Source: Deltaproteobacteria bacterium UBA6930 (GTDB lineage: Bacteria; Myxococcota_A; UBA9160; UBA6930). From it: a DNA stretch of 5,552 nucleotides. A program made the position numbers and the translations under genes. Shown in pieces: positions 1 through 5,552 of the stretch. Below the pieces are notes generated by a model. That model saw only the letters and a program-made list of their open reading frames with translations, did no database searches and had not been told where the DNA came from. The stretch is taken from NCBI GenBank assembly GCA_002450755.1, contig DKAI01000216.1, positions 1-5,552 of the forward strand, given 5' to 3'. Position 1 is the first letter of the stretch; every line of letters starts with the position of its first letter.

Positions 1-1
1 A

Positions 2-523
2 GCACTTACCCCGGTTGCCTTGGGGAAAGTAATGAGAGCCAAGTCGGAAGGAAAAGAAATTCCGAAGGAATGGGGATTTAGAGATCTAGATGGCAAAGTC
101 ACTTCTGATCCAGGGACAGCTCTGAAGGGTATCATCCCGGCAATAGGCGGTTACAAAGGTATCGGTCTCGCTCTGGTAACAAATATTCTTGCTGGGATAC
201 TTCCCGGTGCTGCACATTCTTCGGGCGTAGAGATAGGCAAACGTGGCCAGTTCTTCTTGTTTTTAAATCCTGAAATCGTAAGTGATCCAGAGTATTATTA
301 TCGCTCCATTGAAGAACTTGCCTCGGAAGTTAGAGAAGCAGCTAGCGAAGAAAAATCACTCGCCAACGGCGAAGCAATGCTGCCCGGTGAGCCTGAGTGG
401 AGGAAAATGAGAGAAACAAAAACTCTCGGAAGCATTTTATATCCTTCTTCTGTTCTTGAAAGTTTAGATAGGGTTGCACGGAAACTAGAAATTGATGAAG
501 TCGAGAAAGGAGATCAGGCGTGA
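2..523 (+). CDS. Malate/L-lactate dehydrogenase family (Ldh_2) NAD(P)-dependent oxidoreductase, C-terminal part
   Basis: The reading frame is open from the first bases of the window, so this is the 3' part of a longer gene; about 173 residues of a family usually near 350 are visible. The homology already runs from the window edge (ALTPVALGKV), so the TTG at 20 is an internal leucine, not a start. Family hallmarks are an IPKEW segment followed by a DG and a DPG turn, then GGYKG at visible residues 49-53, a hydrophobic helix, LPGAA, and a beta strand GQFFLFLNPE. Members oxidise 2-hydroxy acids (malate, lactate, ureidoglycolate and similar) with NAD(P) in the cytoplasm. The catalytic residues lie in the missing N-terminal part, so the substrate cannot be judged. 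The stop overlaps the GTG of the amidohydrolase by 4 bp, which suggests a shared transcript and a role in the same pathway (inference). Confidence 0.88.
   Translation, partial: ALTPVALGKVMRAKSEGKEIPKEWGFRDLDGKVTSDPGTALKGIIPAIGGYKGIGLALVTNILAGILPGAAHSSGVEIGKRGQFFLFLNPEIVSDPEYYYRSIEELASEVREAASEEKSLANGEAMLPGEPEWRKMRETKTLGSILYPSSVLESLDRVARKLEIDEVEKGDQA
506..512 (+). promoter_or_regulatory. Shine-Dalgarno site for the amidohydrolase, inside the dehydrogenase gene
   Basis: AAAGGAG lies 7 nt before the GTG at 520. It is a near-consensus ribosome binding site embedded in the last codons of the upstream gene. It decides in favour of the GTG start and fits translational coupling through the GTGA stop/start overlap. 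Confidence 0.75.
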
Positions 524-1653
524 GGTATTACTCTTTTGACTCGCATGTAGTTGAAGCAAGAGAGGTTTTTGACGGACTTGAAAAGAGGTTTGGATCGCGC
601 GCGCCTCGAATCGAAAAAGATTGGAAAGGTCGTAAAGGGGATTGGCTGGTATTTCCAGAAGGTCCGCCAATTCCGATCGGCAGACTTGGTATTGCGGGAA
701 ATCGTCTTGATGATCCAAAAACTCAGATAAAGATTGAAAAGGGTTACGCCGGTTTAAATCCAGGAGTACGAAATCCTCACGAGAGGTTAAACGAACAAAT
801 TAGAGATGGAATCGTTGGTGAAGTCATGTATCCAAGCCTAAACATGTTCACATATGCGATGCCCGACGAAGAGGTTACTAGAGTAATATTCGAAAGACAT
901 AACGATTGGATTGTAGATTACTGCTCCGTAGATCGAGAAAGACTGATTGGTATCGGCTGTCTCCCCGTGCCCGATGTTAAGGCATCAATTGAAGAAATGA
1001 CCCGAGCTTCCAATCGAGGCGTTCGTGGTTTTGCGATCCCTGCACATGTATCTCCTAAACAACCCTATAACCATCCAGATTATGATGATTTCTGGGCGGC
1101 CGCACAGGACTTCGATGTCCCGCTTACGATGCATATCTTTACAGGTACTTCATTGGACGGAGGAATGCCTGAACATTGGGGAGCACCGGCGGGAACGATT
1201 AAGGGATACACGCTTTCGATGACTACAGCTGTAAACACGATGATAGATCTTATTTGTGGAGGGGTGTGCGAGAAATATCCTAGATTGAAGCTGGTCTTTA
1301 GTGAATACGAAATTGGCTGGGTGGCTCACGTTCTTGAGAGACTCGACCATGCCTTCTATCGTACACCTAAATATGCAGTTGATAATCTTTCTTTAAAGCC
1401 GTCTGAATATTTCCAGCGTCAAATGTATGTAACCTTTGAAGATGACGAGATTGGCGTTATTACCCGAGACCATATCGGAGTCGAACGAATGCTCTGGGGG
1501 AATGATTATCCACACCACGACGCTATTTGGCCCAAGTCGATGGAAACGTTAAATCGGATCTTCAAAGGTGTTACGGCTGAAGAGAGAGAAAAACTATGTT
1601 GGTCGAATGGGATCCGTTTGTACCAGATCGACGAGAGCAAGTTGCCTTTGTAA
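520..1653 (+). CDS. Amidohydrolase family 2 (TIM-barrel metal-dependent hydrolase/decarboxylase)
   Basis: This is a complete 377-residue protein starting at GTG, a normal length for the long Amidohydro_2 subgroup (ACMSD/LigW-like fold). The N-terminus has D7-S-H9, the 'DsHvvE' form of the metal-binding HxH site. Further candidate ligands and active-site residues are H205 in LTMHIF, E262/E264 in VFSEYEIGW, and D329 in GNDYPHHD, which matches the family's C-terminal 'sDyPHxD..WP' signature. The protein ends NGIRLYQIDESKLPL. Family members catalyse metal-dependent hydrolysis or non-oxidative decarboxylation, often in aromatic or cyclic acid catabolism; the exact substrate cannot be read from sequence. 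There is no signal peptide, so it should be cytoplasmic. It follows the dehydrogenase with a 4-bp overlap and faces an LLM oxidoreductase convergently. The family call is firm; the reaction is open. Confidence 0.92.
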   Translation: MRYYSFDSHVVEAREVFDGLEKRFGSRAPRIEKDWKGRKGDWLVFPEGPPIPIGRLGIAGNRLDDPKTQIKIEKGYAGLNPGVRNPHERLNEQIRDGIVGEVMYPSLNMFTYAMPDEEVTRVIFERHNDWIVDYCSVDRERLIGIGCLPVPDVKASIEEMTRASNRGVRGFAIPAHVSPKQPYNHPDYDDFWAAAQDFDVPLTMHIFTGTSLDGGMPEHWGAPAGTIKGYTLSMTTAVNTMIDLICGGVCEKYPRLKLVFSEYEIGWVAHVLERLDHAFYRTPKYAVDNLSLKPSEYFQRQMYVTFEDDEIGVITRDHIGVERMLWGNDYPHHDAIWPKSMETLNRIFKGVTAEEREKLCWSNGIRLYQIDESKLPL

Positions 1654-1869
1654 AAGGACTAGGTGCCGATAAGAAGCAGCTAACGGGCACGACGCCCCGC
1701 CAGACCGTATTTGATTTTGCTGATCTTGTTTCCAGCGCCCAGGACTCGATACAAGGGAACAACAAGTCCTTCAATCAGGAGTAAAAGTGATTCCATCAGC
1801 GCTTTGAATCCCTCTCTTTAATTGAGGAGGGGAGTTTCTACTAACACTTGTACCTTTTAGATTGAAAAT
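1654..1869. other. Convergent intergenic region (216 bp)
   Basis: This is the gap between the stops of the amidohydrolase (+) and the LLM oxidoreductase (-). The only open frame into it (to 1784) is an out-of-frame run through the amidohydrolase 3' end with no recognisable protein. It contains a short GGGC-acgac-GCCC stem near 1684-1696 and the hairpins listed separately. I see no RNA gene, repeat array or small gene. Confidence 0.6.
1810..1831. terminator. Candidate hairpin terminator between convergent genes
   Basis: CCCTCTC and GAGGAGGG pair around a TTTAATT loop as a 7-bp stem with one T-G wobble and one bulged A. The location between two converging genes fits a transcription stop. Neither strand has a proper U-tract after the stem (GGAGTTTCTACT on +, ATTCAAAG on -), so it would be a weak or factor-assisted terminator. 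Confidence 0.35.
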
Positions 1870-1874
1870 CTAAA
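1856..1874. repeat. AT-rich perfect inverted repeat over the LLM stop codon
   Basis: TTTAGATT-GAA-AATCTAAA is an 8-bp perfect inverted repeat with a 3-nt spacer. It spans the TAG stop of the LLM gene at 1870-1872. It could form a weak 3'-end hairpin in the LLM transcript, but with only two G-C pairs in the stem and no following T-run it is not a convincing terminator. Confidence 0.4.
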
Positions 1875-2940
1875 CGCCTTCCATCACTCTCACCCAATCC
1901 TCGAGGAGTGCTTCTTCTCCAGGAGGAACGTGAAAAATAGCCTGATCATACCCGAGTCTTTTGAGTTCCTGAAAACGTTCTCTGAGCTCGTCAACTTCAG
2001 CTGTCATTGTAGTCTGTCTGATAAGATCACCCGTTATGAGATGCTTCTCATCATCCCGTAGAAACAACGCGTGTCCTCGGTGCAGACTGAGATATTTGGC
2101 ATCGGCAGGTTCATAGCTACTGTAAAGCTCTCGATAACCTGCAACGTATGGATTGTCGTCGAGACCCTCGGGAGGGTTTAAGCCTTTCCCTACAGCATCT
2201 GCTTCTGATTCGATGAGACTGTGCATATAGCACGCTGCAAACAGTCCCCCGCGAGCCATCGCCTTCGGGCCATCAGCAGGCTCACCTGAATCCAATGGAG
2301 TTCCCCCCATAAGAATTACTGCTCTGGTCGAATTGGGATCTTTGCCTAAGGCAGAGCGGGCCCGACGCATATCGGTCATCTCAGTTCCCGCTAACTCCGT
2401 TTGAGTGTAAAGATTCATCCAATGAGCATCAACCTCAGCTGTCAGCTCTCGCATTTTCGGTCCTTGGGCAGCTACATAAACACCCACCTCTTCGTCGCTG
2501 CTAAAAGTATGTTCGGGATGAACAAACTTAATCTTTCGAGTTCGGCCTTCAAACTCCCATAGCACCGTTTCTCGACGGATAAGAGCGTTAAAGGTTTCAA
2601 CATAAATCTTGAGTTCGCGTCGGGTGACTGGTGGATGCCCCATTGCTCGCCTTCCAGAAAAGCCGGTTCCAATCCCCATGAGCACCCTTCCTGGGGCGAG
2701 GCTATTCAATGTTGCGAAACTGTTCGCTGCCTGTGGTGCGATGCGGTTAGAAGGTATTAATACTCCTGTACCTAGTGTTACCTTGGTCGTGTTGATCGCA
2801 GCGAGAGCCATCATCGCGACGGGATCGGCAGCCACCATTTGGCTGTCTTCAAACCAGACTCCGCTATATCCGAGGTTCTCAGCGCGGACAGCAGTCTTCC
2901 ATCCAGTTGTTCCTTCACCGATCACGACTCCTAATTCCAT
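1870..2940 (-). CDS. LLM class flavin/F420-dependent oxidoreductase (bacterial luciferase-like)
   Basis: This 356-residue protein is intact and of normal family length. The start is placed at the ATG at 2940 because GAGGAG sits 5 nt upstream and because family N-termini begin like MELGVVI; a longer frame to 3003 adds 21 residues without family character or a good ribosome site. Visible hallmarks are the first strand ELGVVIG, GYSGVWFEDS (24-33), LGTGVLIPSNR (56-66), and MGIGTGFSGRRAMGHPP (88-104), the glycine-rich family signature. Next come VYVAAQGPKMRELTAEV (154-170) and a C-terminal GYDQAIFHVPPGEEALLEDW. Members are TIM-barrel enzymes using FMNH2 or F420 for monooxygenation or hydride transfer; cofactor and substrate are not decidable here. 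It lies downstream of the methyltransferase on the same strand with an 88-bp gap, and it is a paralogue of the broken gene at 4030-4635. Confidence 0.9.
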   Translation of the reverse strand: MELGVVIGEGTTGWKTAVRAENLGYSGVWFEDSQMVAADPVAMMALAAINTTKVTLGTGVLIPSNRIAPQAANSFATLNSLAPGRVLMGIGTGFSGRRAMGHPPVTRRELKIYVETFNALIRRETVLWEFEGRTRKIKFVHPEHTFSSDEEVGVYVAAQGPKMRELTAEVDAHWMNLYTQTELAGTEMTDMRRARSALGKDPNSTRAVILMGGTPLDSGEPADGPKAMARGGLFAACYMHSLIESEADAVGKGLNPPEGLDDNPYVAGYRELYSSYEPADAKYLSLHRGHALFLRDDEKHLITGDLIRQTTMTAEVDELRERFQELKRLGYDQAIFHVPPGEEALLEDWVRVMEGV

Positions 2941-2945
2941 GTCTA

Positions 2946-2951
2946 CTCCTC
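2946..2951 (-). promoter_or_regulatory. Shine-Dalgarno site that fixes the LLM start
   Basis: On the minus strand GAGGAG is followed by TAGAC and then the ATG at 2940. This strong site with 5-nt spacing is the reason for choosing 2940 over the longer frame beginning at 3003. Confidence 0.75.
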
Positions 2952-3028
2952 GGGTTTTTAGTGAAATTTCAGCAACAGATATGCACAGAGCTTTTTTTAA
3001 CAAGAATTGTTGGTGTTTAAGTTAAAAT

Positions 3029-3790
3029 CTAGTGACGAGTTCCATCGATTAGCGCATAACGAAACCAGTTTCTTATCCATTTGCAATTACGATCTATAAA
3101 TCGGTCTGCATTAAAAGCAAATTGCATTAACGCGTTAGAGCCATCTGCAAAAACCATTCTAGACAAAACCCCAAAGGGCACAGACAGAAACTCCTCATAA
3201 AAAAGATGGGTCTCGAAATGTTTCTTGATTTCTACAATATCCTGACGTCTTATTGGTTGCTCATCAGTTGTCCTTGCCTTTTTTGTTAAAGCTCTTACAA
3301 TTTTACCAACAGGATTCATGTCCAAAGGCTCTAAAAATAATATTCTTCCATCAGGTTTTAATACCCGGCAAATCTCTTCCAAAGCTGAAACTATATCCAG
3401 ATGGTGCAGAATTCCATCACCAAAAACAAAATCAAATGCTCCATCCGCGAATTCCAGGTTATGCGCGTCCATAAGAATTAACCTAGGGTTTGACTTACTC
3501 TTAGCTGTGAATTCTGCTCCTTTTTTTAACTCCACTTCAGAAATATTAATACAGGTCAAAGAAGCGGGAATGATTGTATTGGGTTCTAACCAATTCCTCC
3601 ATGCAGCCGACCCGATCTCTAAAACATTTTTACCTTGGGCGAATTGAACTCTTTCCTTGACTAACTCATTTCTTCTCTGGGTATAGAAATGGCGACAATG
3701 GCTAAAAAAAAGATTGTAGGCATCTCTTTCAAGCCCTTCGTTGTATTGTGCTCTTTCTTTTTCTGCTAGAGGTGAAAAGTTTCGACCCAT
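3029..3790 (-). CDS. Class I SAM-dependent methyltransferase (Methyltransf_11-like)
   Basis: This complete 253-residue protein has an ATG start with GAGGAA just 3 nt upstream (slightly tight spacing). The Rossmann-type methyltransferase core reads in order: motif I VLEIGSAAW (56-64), end of the second strand LTCINISEVEL (78-88), LILMDAHNLEFADGAFDFVFGDGILHHL (104-131) covering motifs II/III, then the EICRVLKPDGRILFLEP segment (139-155) typical of Methyltransf_11. Motif I lacks the usual second and third glycines of the ExGxGxG loop (SAA instead) and the usual acidic residue after strand 2 is N82, so SAM binding may be non-standard. The helical C-terminal part after about residue 160 is unrecognised and probably sets the substrate. 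Spot GC counts (about 32-43%) are lower than in the neighbouring LLM gene (52-58%), which hints at a different origin. Its link to the catabolic neighbours is unclear. Confidence 0.85.
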   Translation of the reverse strand: MGRNFSPLAEKERAQYNEGLERDAYNLFFSHCRHFYTQRRNELVKERVQFAQGKNVLEIGSAAWRNWLEPNTIIPASLTCINISEVELKKGAEFTAKSKSNPRLILMDAHNLEFADGAFDFVFGDGILHHLDIVSALEEICRVLKPDGRILFLEPLDMNPVGKIVRALTKKARTTDEQPIRRQDIVEIKKHFETHLFYEEFLSVPFGVLSRMVFADGSNALMQFAFNADRFIDRNCKWIRNWFRYALIDGTRH

Positions 3791-3831
3791 CTGTTCCTCG
3801 TCTGACGATCCATCTCAATGTATGAGAAGAA

Positions 3832-3861
3832 ATTATATAATGGTCAGTTATATTTGCAGAA
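3832..3861 (-). promoter_or_regulatory. Candidate sigma70-type promoter for the methyltransferase
   Basis: On the minus strand a perfect TATAAT (-10, 3832-3837) lies 18 nt downstream of TTCTGC (3856-3861), a poor -35. A start near 3825 would give a leader of about 35 nt before the methyltransferase ATG. The AT-rich surroundings make chance matches likely, so this is only a candidate; the LLM gene downstream could share the transcript. Confidence 0.35.
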
Positions 3862-3928
3862 GAATAGCGAGTCTAGCTGTTTAATGGACAAAAAAATAGG
3901 TGTCTCAAAAGCTTTTATGTAGGCGTAA

Positions 3929-4021
3929 GGAAATGTTTTAAAAACCTTAGGAAGGGTTAGAAGTCTAATGAAGGTATACCAGATCGATCAAGATAAAATG
4001 CCAACGTTTGATCTTTATTAG
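3929..4021 (+). pseudogene. Remnant of an amidohydrolase-2 C-terminus
   Basis: Translating from 3968 gives MKVYQIDQDKMPTFDLY and a TAG stop at 4019-4021. This matches the C-terminus of the intact amidohydrolase (RLYQIDESKLPL) in pattern and in sharing the 11-mer taccagatcga. The same frame upstream contains GNVLK (3929-3943), like the family's 'NaxrLY' helix, separated by nine unrelated codons; just before it are TAA (3926) and TAG (3920). No ribosome site or longer frame supports a real gene. It lies 9 bp from the end of an LLM pseudogene in the same convergent arrangement as the intact pair. The match is short, so chance similarity is not excluded for the segment alone. Confidence 0.5.
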
Positions 4022-4029
4022 CTTTTAGC

Positions 4030-4635
4030 TTATTTAACCAAAAGTCGAGCCCAATCCTTAATTGCTGCCTCTTCCCCATTTGTAATTTGAATTGCTACTT
4101 AATCGTAACCGGAAGCCTCTAGTTCGCTAACGCGTGTGCGTATTTCATCCGGCGTGCCGGTGAGAGTAAAAGCTCTGATGAGCTCAGATGTTATAAACTC
4201 CTCTTCCTCTGGTCTTAAGAACATCAAGTGGCCTTTATGATTTATTAGATACCGTGCGTCGTCAGGGAGATACTTTTCATAAATCTCGCGGTACCCATCG
4301 ACGGCCTTTTGCATATGAGGTGGTACGAAAGCATTTTCTTCATCCTCGACCATTTGGTGAAGCAAAATGGCTGGGAAAGGTCCTGCCTGTGCGCGCGCTC
4401 GTGCTGAATCAGGAGGTTCTCCATCTTCTAAAATGCAGCCAAGAACCAAACATGTCGAGTAAATGTAGTCGGCATTATTTTTTGATTCGATGGAAAGATC
4501 TCGGACCTCTTCTGCCTGGGATAACACGTCTGGGCTGGTCCATGCGTTAATAAATCCGTCAGCAATGGTGGCTGTAAGTTTTCTTGCTTTGGGTCCAAAA
4601 GCAGATATGTGTATAGGGATCTTGTATCTTGCAAA
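4030..4635 (-). pseudogene. LLM class oxidoreductase pseudogene (N-terminal half lost, internal stop)
   Basis: Read on the minus strand, homology to the intact LLM protein starts at IPIHISAFGPKARKLTATI (compare VYVAAQGPKMRELTAEV, residues 154-170) and runs to the C-terminus. An ungapped 67-residue stretch from VDGYREIY to ASGYD has about 35 identities to residues 265-331 of the intact protein by hand count. After GYD there is a TAA at 4099-4101, but the frame continues as VAIQITNGEEAAIKDWARLLVK to a proper TAA at 4030-4032, matching QAIFHVPPGEEALLEDW in the intact copy. The internal stop sits where the intact gene has Gln, so CAA to TAA is the likely change. About the first 150 residues, with the glycine-rich FMN/F420 region, are absent; the frame closes at TAG 4636-4638. 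It cannot encode a complete LLM barrel. Confidence 0.88.
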
Positions 4636-4649
4636 CTAGGTAGTTTGCA
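4630..4649. repeat. 20-bp near-perfect palindrome at the LLM/VOC junction
   Basis: TGCAAACTAGGTAGTTTGCA has 9-bp perfectly complementary arms around a central GG. LLM homology on the minus strand stops just left of it, and VOC homology on the plus strand begins in or just right of it. It is therefore a probable breakpoint signature rather than an operator or terminator, though a regulatory role cannot be ruled out. Confidence 0.7.
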
Positions 4650-4947
4650 GGATTTAAAAACCTTCGCGGAGGAACTTAGGTCTCGATGGTTTTTGGATTA
4701 CGAATCGGTAGATCATGGTAATGCATGGTCTGTCTATTTTTCAGACCCTGAAGAAAATGTCGTGGAGTGCTACGTCGATACTCCTTTTTACACTCCACAG
4801 CCCTGCCGAGAGCCCTTGGACTTAAAGAAATCTGAAGAAGAAATATTAGATACGACCGAGATGATGTGTCGAAAACGAAAAGGCTTTCTGACACGATCTG
4901 AATGGGTTTCTTCAATGAAGCACAAACTCTCAATCAAGAAGAAATAA
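4639..4947 (+). pseudogene. VOC family (glyoxalase/extradiol dioxygenase-like) protein, N-terminally truncated
   Basis: The frame encodes the C-terminal half of a single-domain VOC protein: SLQDLKTFAEEL (helix), DHGNAWSVYFSDPEENVVE (the last beta-alpha-beta unit ending in the family's metal-ligand Glu), then YVDTPFYTPQPCREPLDL, a tail typical of catechol-dioxygenase-like VOC proteins, and a lysine-rich end. About 100 residues remain of a usual length that I recall as roughly 160-190. The N-terminal beta-alpha-beta-beta-beta unit with the first metal-ligand His is missing. The frame stays open leftward to 4525 only as the antisense of the LLM remnant, and the nearest possible start (GTG 4609) has no ribosome site. 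The stop overlaps the next gene's ATG (TAATG), so the ancestral genes were coupled. It could be a short transcribed relic, but a working enzyme is unlikely. Confidence 0.8.
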
Positions 4948-5552
4948 TGATCCCCTCCGTAGTCGATGTTTTCATCGTTGGAATGGGGCCAGTGGGAACA
5001 TTGGCTGCAAACCTTCTTGGATCAAGAGGGATTTCGGTTTTGATAATTGATAGTGAAGTCGATATCTATTCAAAGCCTAGAGCGATAGCGTTCGATCACG
5101 ACGCGATGAGAATTTTACAAAGTTGTGGTTTAGCAGAAAAAATCGAAGGTATTTCGGCGCCGTACTCGCCTACTGAGTATAAAGGGATAGGAAATCGTGT
5201 TATCAGTAGGTTCGATTTTCCTGAAAAACCGTACCCGCTCGGCTGGTGCCCAAACTATGTATTCCGACAGCCACAATTTGAGAAAATACTTCGAGACGGT
5301 TTAAAAAGATTCCCATCTGTCGTTGCTTGCGCTCCGGCAACATTTTTGAGTTTTAAGCAAGAGGAAAACGGTGTAGTGGTGACAATCGAGACGCCGGAGG
5401 GGCAGACGGCTATTAGAGCACAGTTTCTCCTTGGTGCGGATGGAGGTTCGAGCAGTGTTCGAGCAGCTATTGCTTCAAAGATGGAATCTTTGGATTTTGA
5501 CGAACCTTGGCTTGTGATCGACGTGTTGTGTTCCGATGATGCTTTAGAGTCT
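4947..5552 (+). CDS. FAD-dependent aromatic hydroxylase, MhpA-like (PheA/TfdB-type monooxygenase), N-terminal part
   Basis: The first 202 residues are visible and the gene runs off the window; family members are about 500-600 residues. The N-terminus is a Rossmann FAD-binding fold: VDVFIVGMGPVG with the GxGxxG at 12-17, ending in an acidic residue after the second strand (IID35). Next come PRAIAFDHDAMRILQSCGL (44-62) and FRQPQFEKILRDGL, both like 3-(3-hydroxyphenyl)propionate hydroxylase (MhpA). The GD motif FLLGADGGSSSVR, with D165, completes the group A flavoprotein monooxygenase signature. These enzymes use NAD(P)H and O2 to ortho-hydroxylate phenolic substrates before ring cleavage. The ATG overlaps the VOC stop by 1 nt and the ribosome site is weak (AAGAAG before ATAATG), suggesting dependence on translation of the VOC frame. 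The hydroxylase family is clear; the substrate is inferred only by family. Confidence 0.9.
   Translation, partial: MIPSVVDVFIVGMGPVGTLAANLLGSRGISVLIIDSEVDIYSKPRAIAFDHDAMRILQSCGLAEKIEGISAPYSPTEYKGIGNRVISRFDFPEKPYPLGWCPNYVFRQPQFEKILRDGLKRFPSVVACAPATFLSFKQEENGVVVTIETPEGQTAIRAQFLLGADGGSSSVRAAIASKMESLDFDEPWLVIDVLCSDDALES

Larger units (their letters stand above)
3791..4029. other. Spacer between methyltransferase and LLM pseudogene
   Basis: This stretch has many stops in all frames and no intact gene. Its right-hand end carries the short amidohydrolase-like remnant and its left-hand end the candidate methyltransferase promoter. Nothing else was recognised in 3862-3928. Confidence 0.6.

Noticed and set aside
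20..523. Complete small gene starting at TTG 20
   Set aside because: Ldh_2 homology continues in frame upstream to the window edge and half of the family domain is missing, so it is a partial gene.
1596..1784. 62-residue plus-strand open frame over the amidohydrolase end
   Set aside because: It overlaps the amidohydrolase out of frame, has no ribosome site and no recognisable protein features.
2941..3003. 21-residue N-terminal extension of the LLM oxidoreductase
   Set aside because: The strong GAGGAG lies inside it, 5 nt before the ATG at 2940, and family proteins begin at the MELGVVI-like strand.
2991..3011. Terminator hairpin AACAA-GAA-TTGTT after the methyltransferase
   Set aside because: The stem is only 5 bp and, for the minus-strand transcript, is followed by A residues rather than U; the T-run is on the wrong side.
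2609..3025. 138-residue plus-strand open frame
   Set aside because: It is antisense to the N-terminal half of the intact LLM gene, has no family resemblance and no ribosome site; it is a shadow of that gene's codon pattern.
3900..4700. Insertion sequence or transposon as the cause of the gene wreckage
   Set aside because: No transposase fragment, no terminal inverted repeats flanking a segment and no target duplication were seen; the single palindrome at 4630-4649 does not make a mobile element.
4609..4947. Intact 112-residue VOC gene
   Set aside because: The start has no ribosome site, the first residues are antisense LLM sequence, and the N-terminal half of the VOC domain is missing.
1..5552. 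CRISPR array, tRNA/rRNA gene, riboswitch or phage genes
   Set aside because: No regularly spaced direct repeats, no cloverleaf-like segment in the short gaps and no phage-type proteins were found.

Overview
The window is a stretch of bacterial catabolic genes with moderate GC: hand spot-counts run from about 40% in the methyltransferase to above 50% in the intact luciferase-like gene. It holds the end of a malate/lactate-type dehydrogenase, an amidohydrolase-2 metal-dependent hydrolase, a luciferase-like (LLM) flavin/F420 oxidoreductase, a class I SAM methyltransferase, a broken second copy of the LLM gene, a truncated VOC (glyoxalase/extradiol-dioxygenase-like) gene and the start of an MhpA-type FAD aromatic hydroxylase. 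This mix of oxidoreductases and amidohydrolases with paralogues is typical of aerobic heterotrophs that degrade diverse organic compounds. Marine lineages rich in LLM paralogues, such as SAR202 Chloroflexota or SAR324, are possible hosts, but nothing here fixes the taxonomy.

Layout. Positions 2-1653 (+) hold the dehydrogenase 3' end and the amidohydrolase. They overlap by 4 bp (GTGA), with a strong Shine-Dalgarno inside the upstream gene, so they look like one translationally coupled operon. Positions 1654-1869 are a convergent intergenic gap with a candidate hairpin terminator. Positions 1870-3790 (-) hold the methyltransferase followed by the intact LLM oxidoreductase, whose start is best placed at 2940. 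Positions 3791-4029 are a spacer with a candidate promoter for the methyltransferase and a tiny amidohydrolase C-terminal remnant ending at 4021. Positions 4030-4635 (-) are an LLM pseudogene that lacks its N-terminal half and carries an internal TAA. Positions 4639-4947 (+) are a VOC gene that has lost its N-terminus. Positions 4947-5552 (+) hold the N-terminal 202 residues of the FAD monooxygenase, whose ATG overlaps the VOC stop by 1 nt.

The most interesting reading is historical. The convergent pair 'amidohydrolase -> <- LLM' occurs twice: intact at 520-2940 and as wreckage at about 3968-4635. The wreck ends abruptly at a 20-bp near-perfect palindrome (4630-4649), with the headless VOC gene on the other side. 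The simplest model is a deletion that removed the 5' halves of two divergent genes together with their shared promoter region, leaving the FAD monooxygenase without an obvious promoter. No genuinely new biological system is evident; the remaining genes belong to recognisable families.
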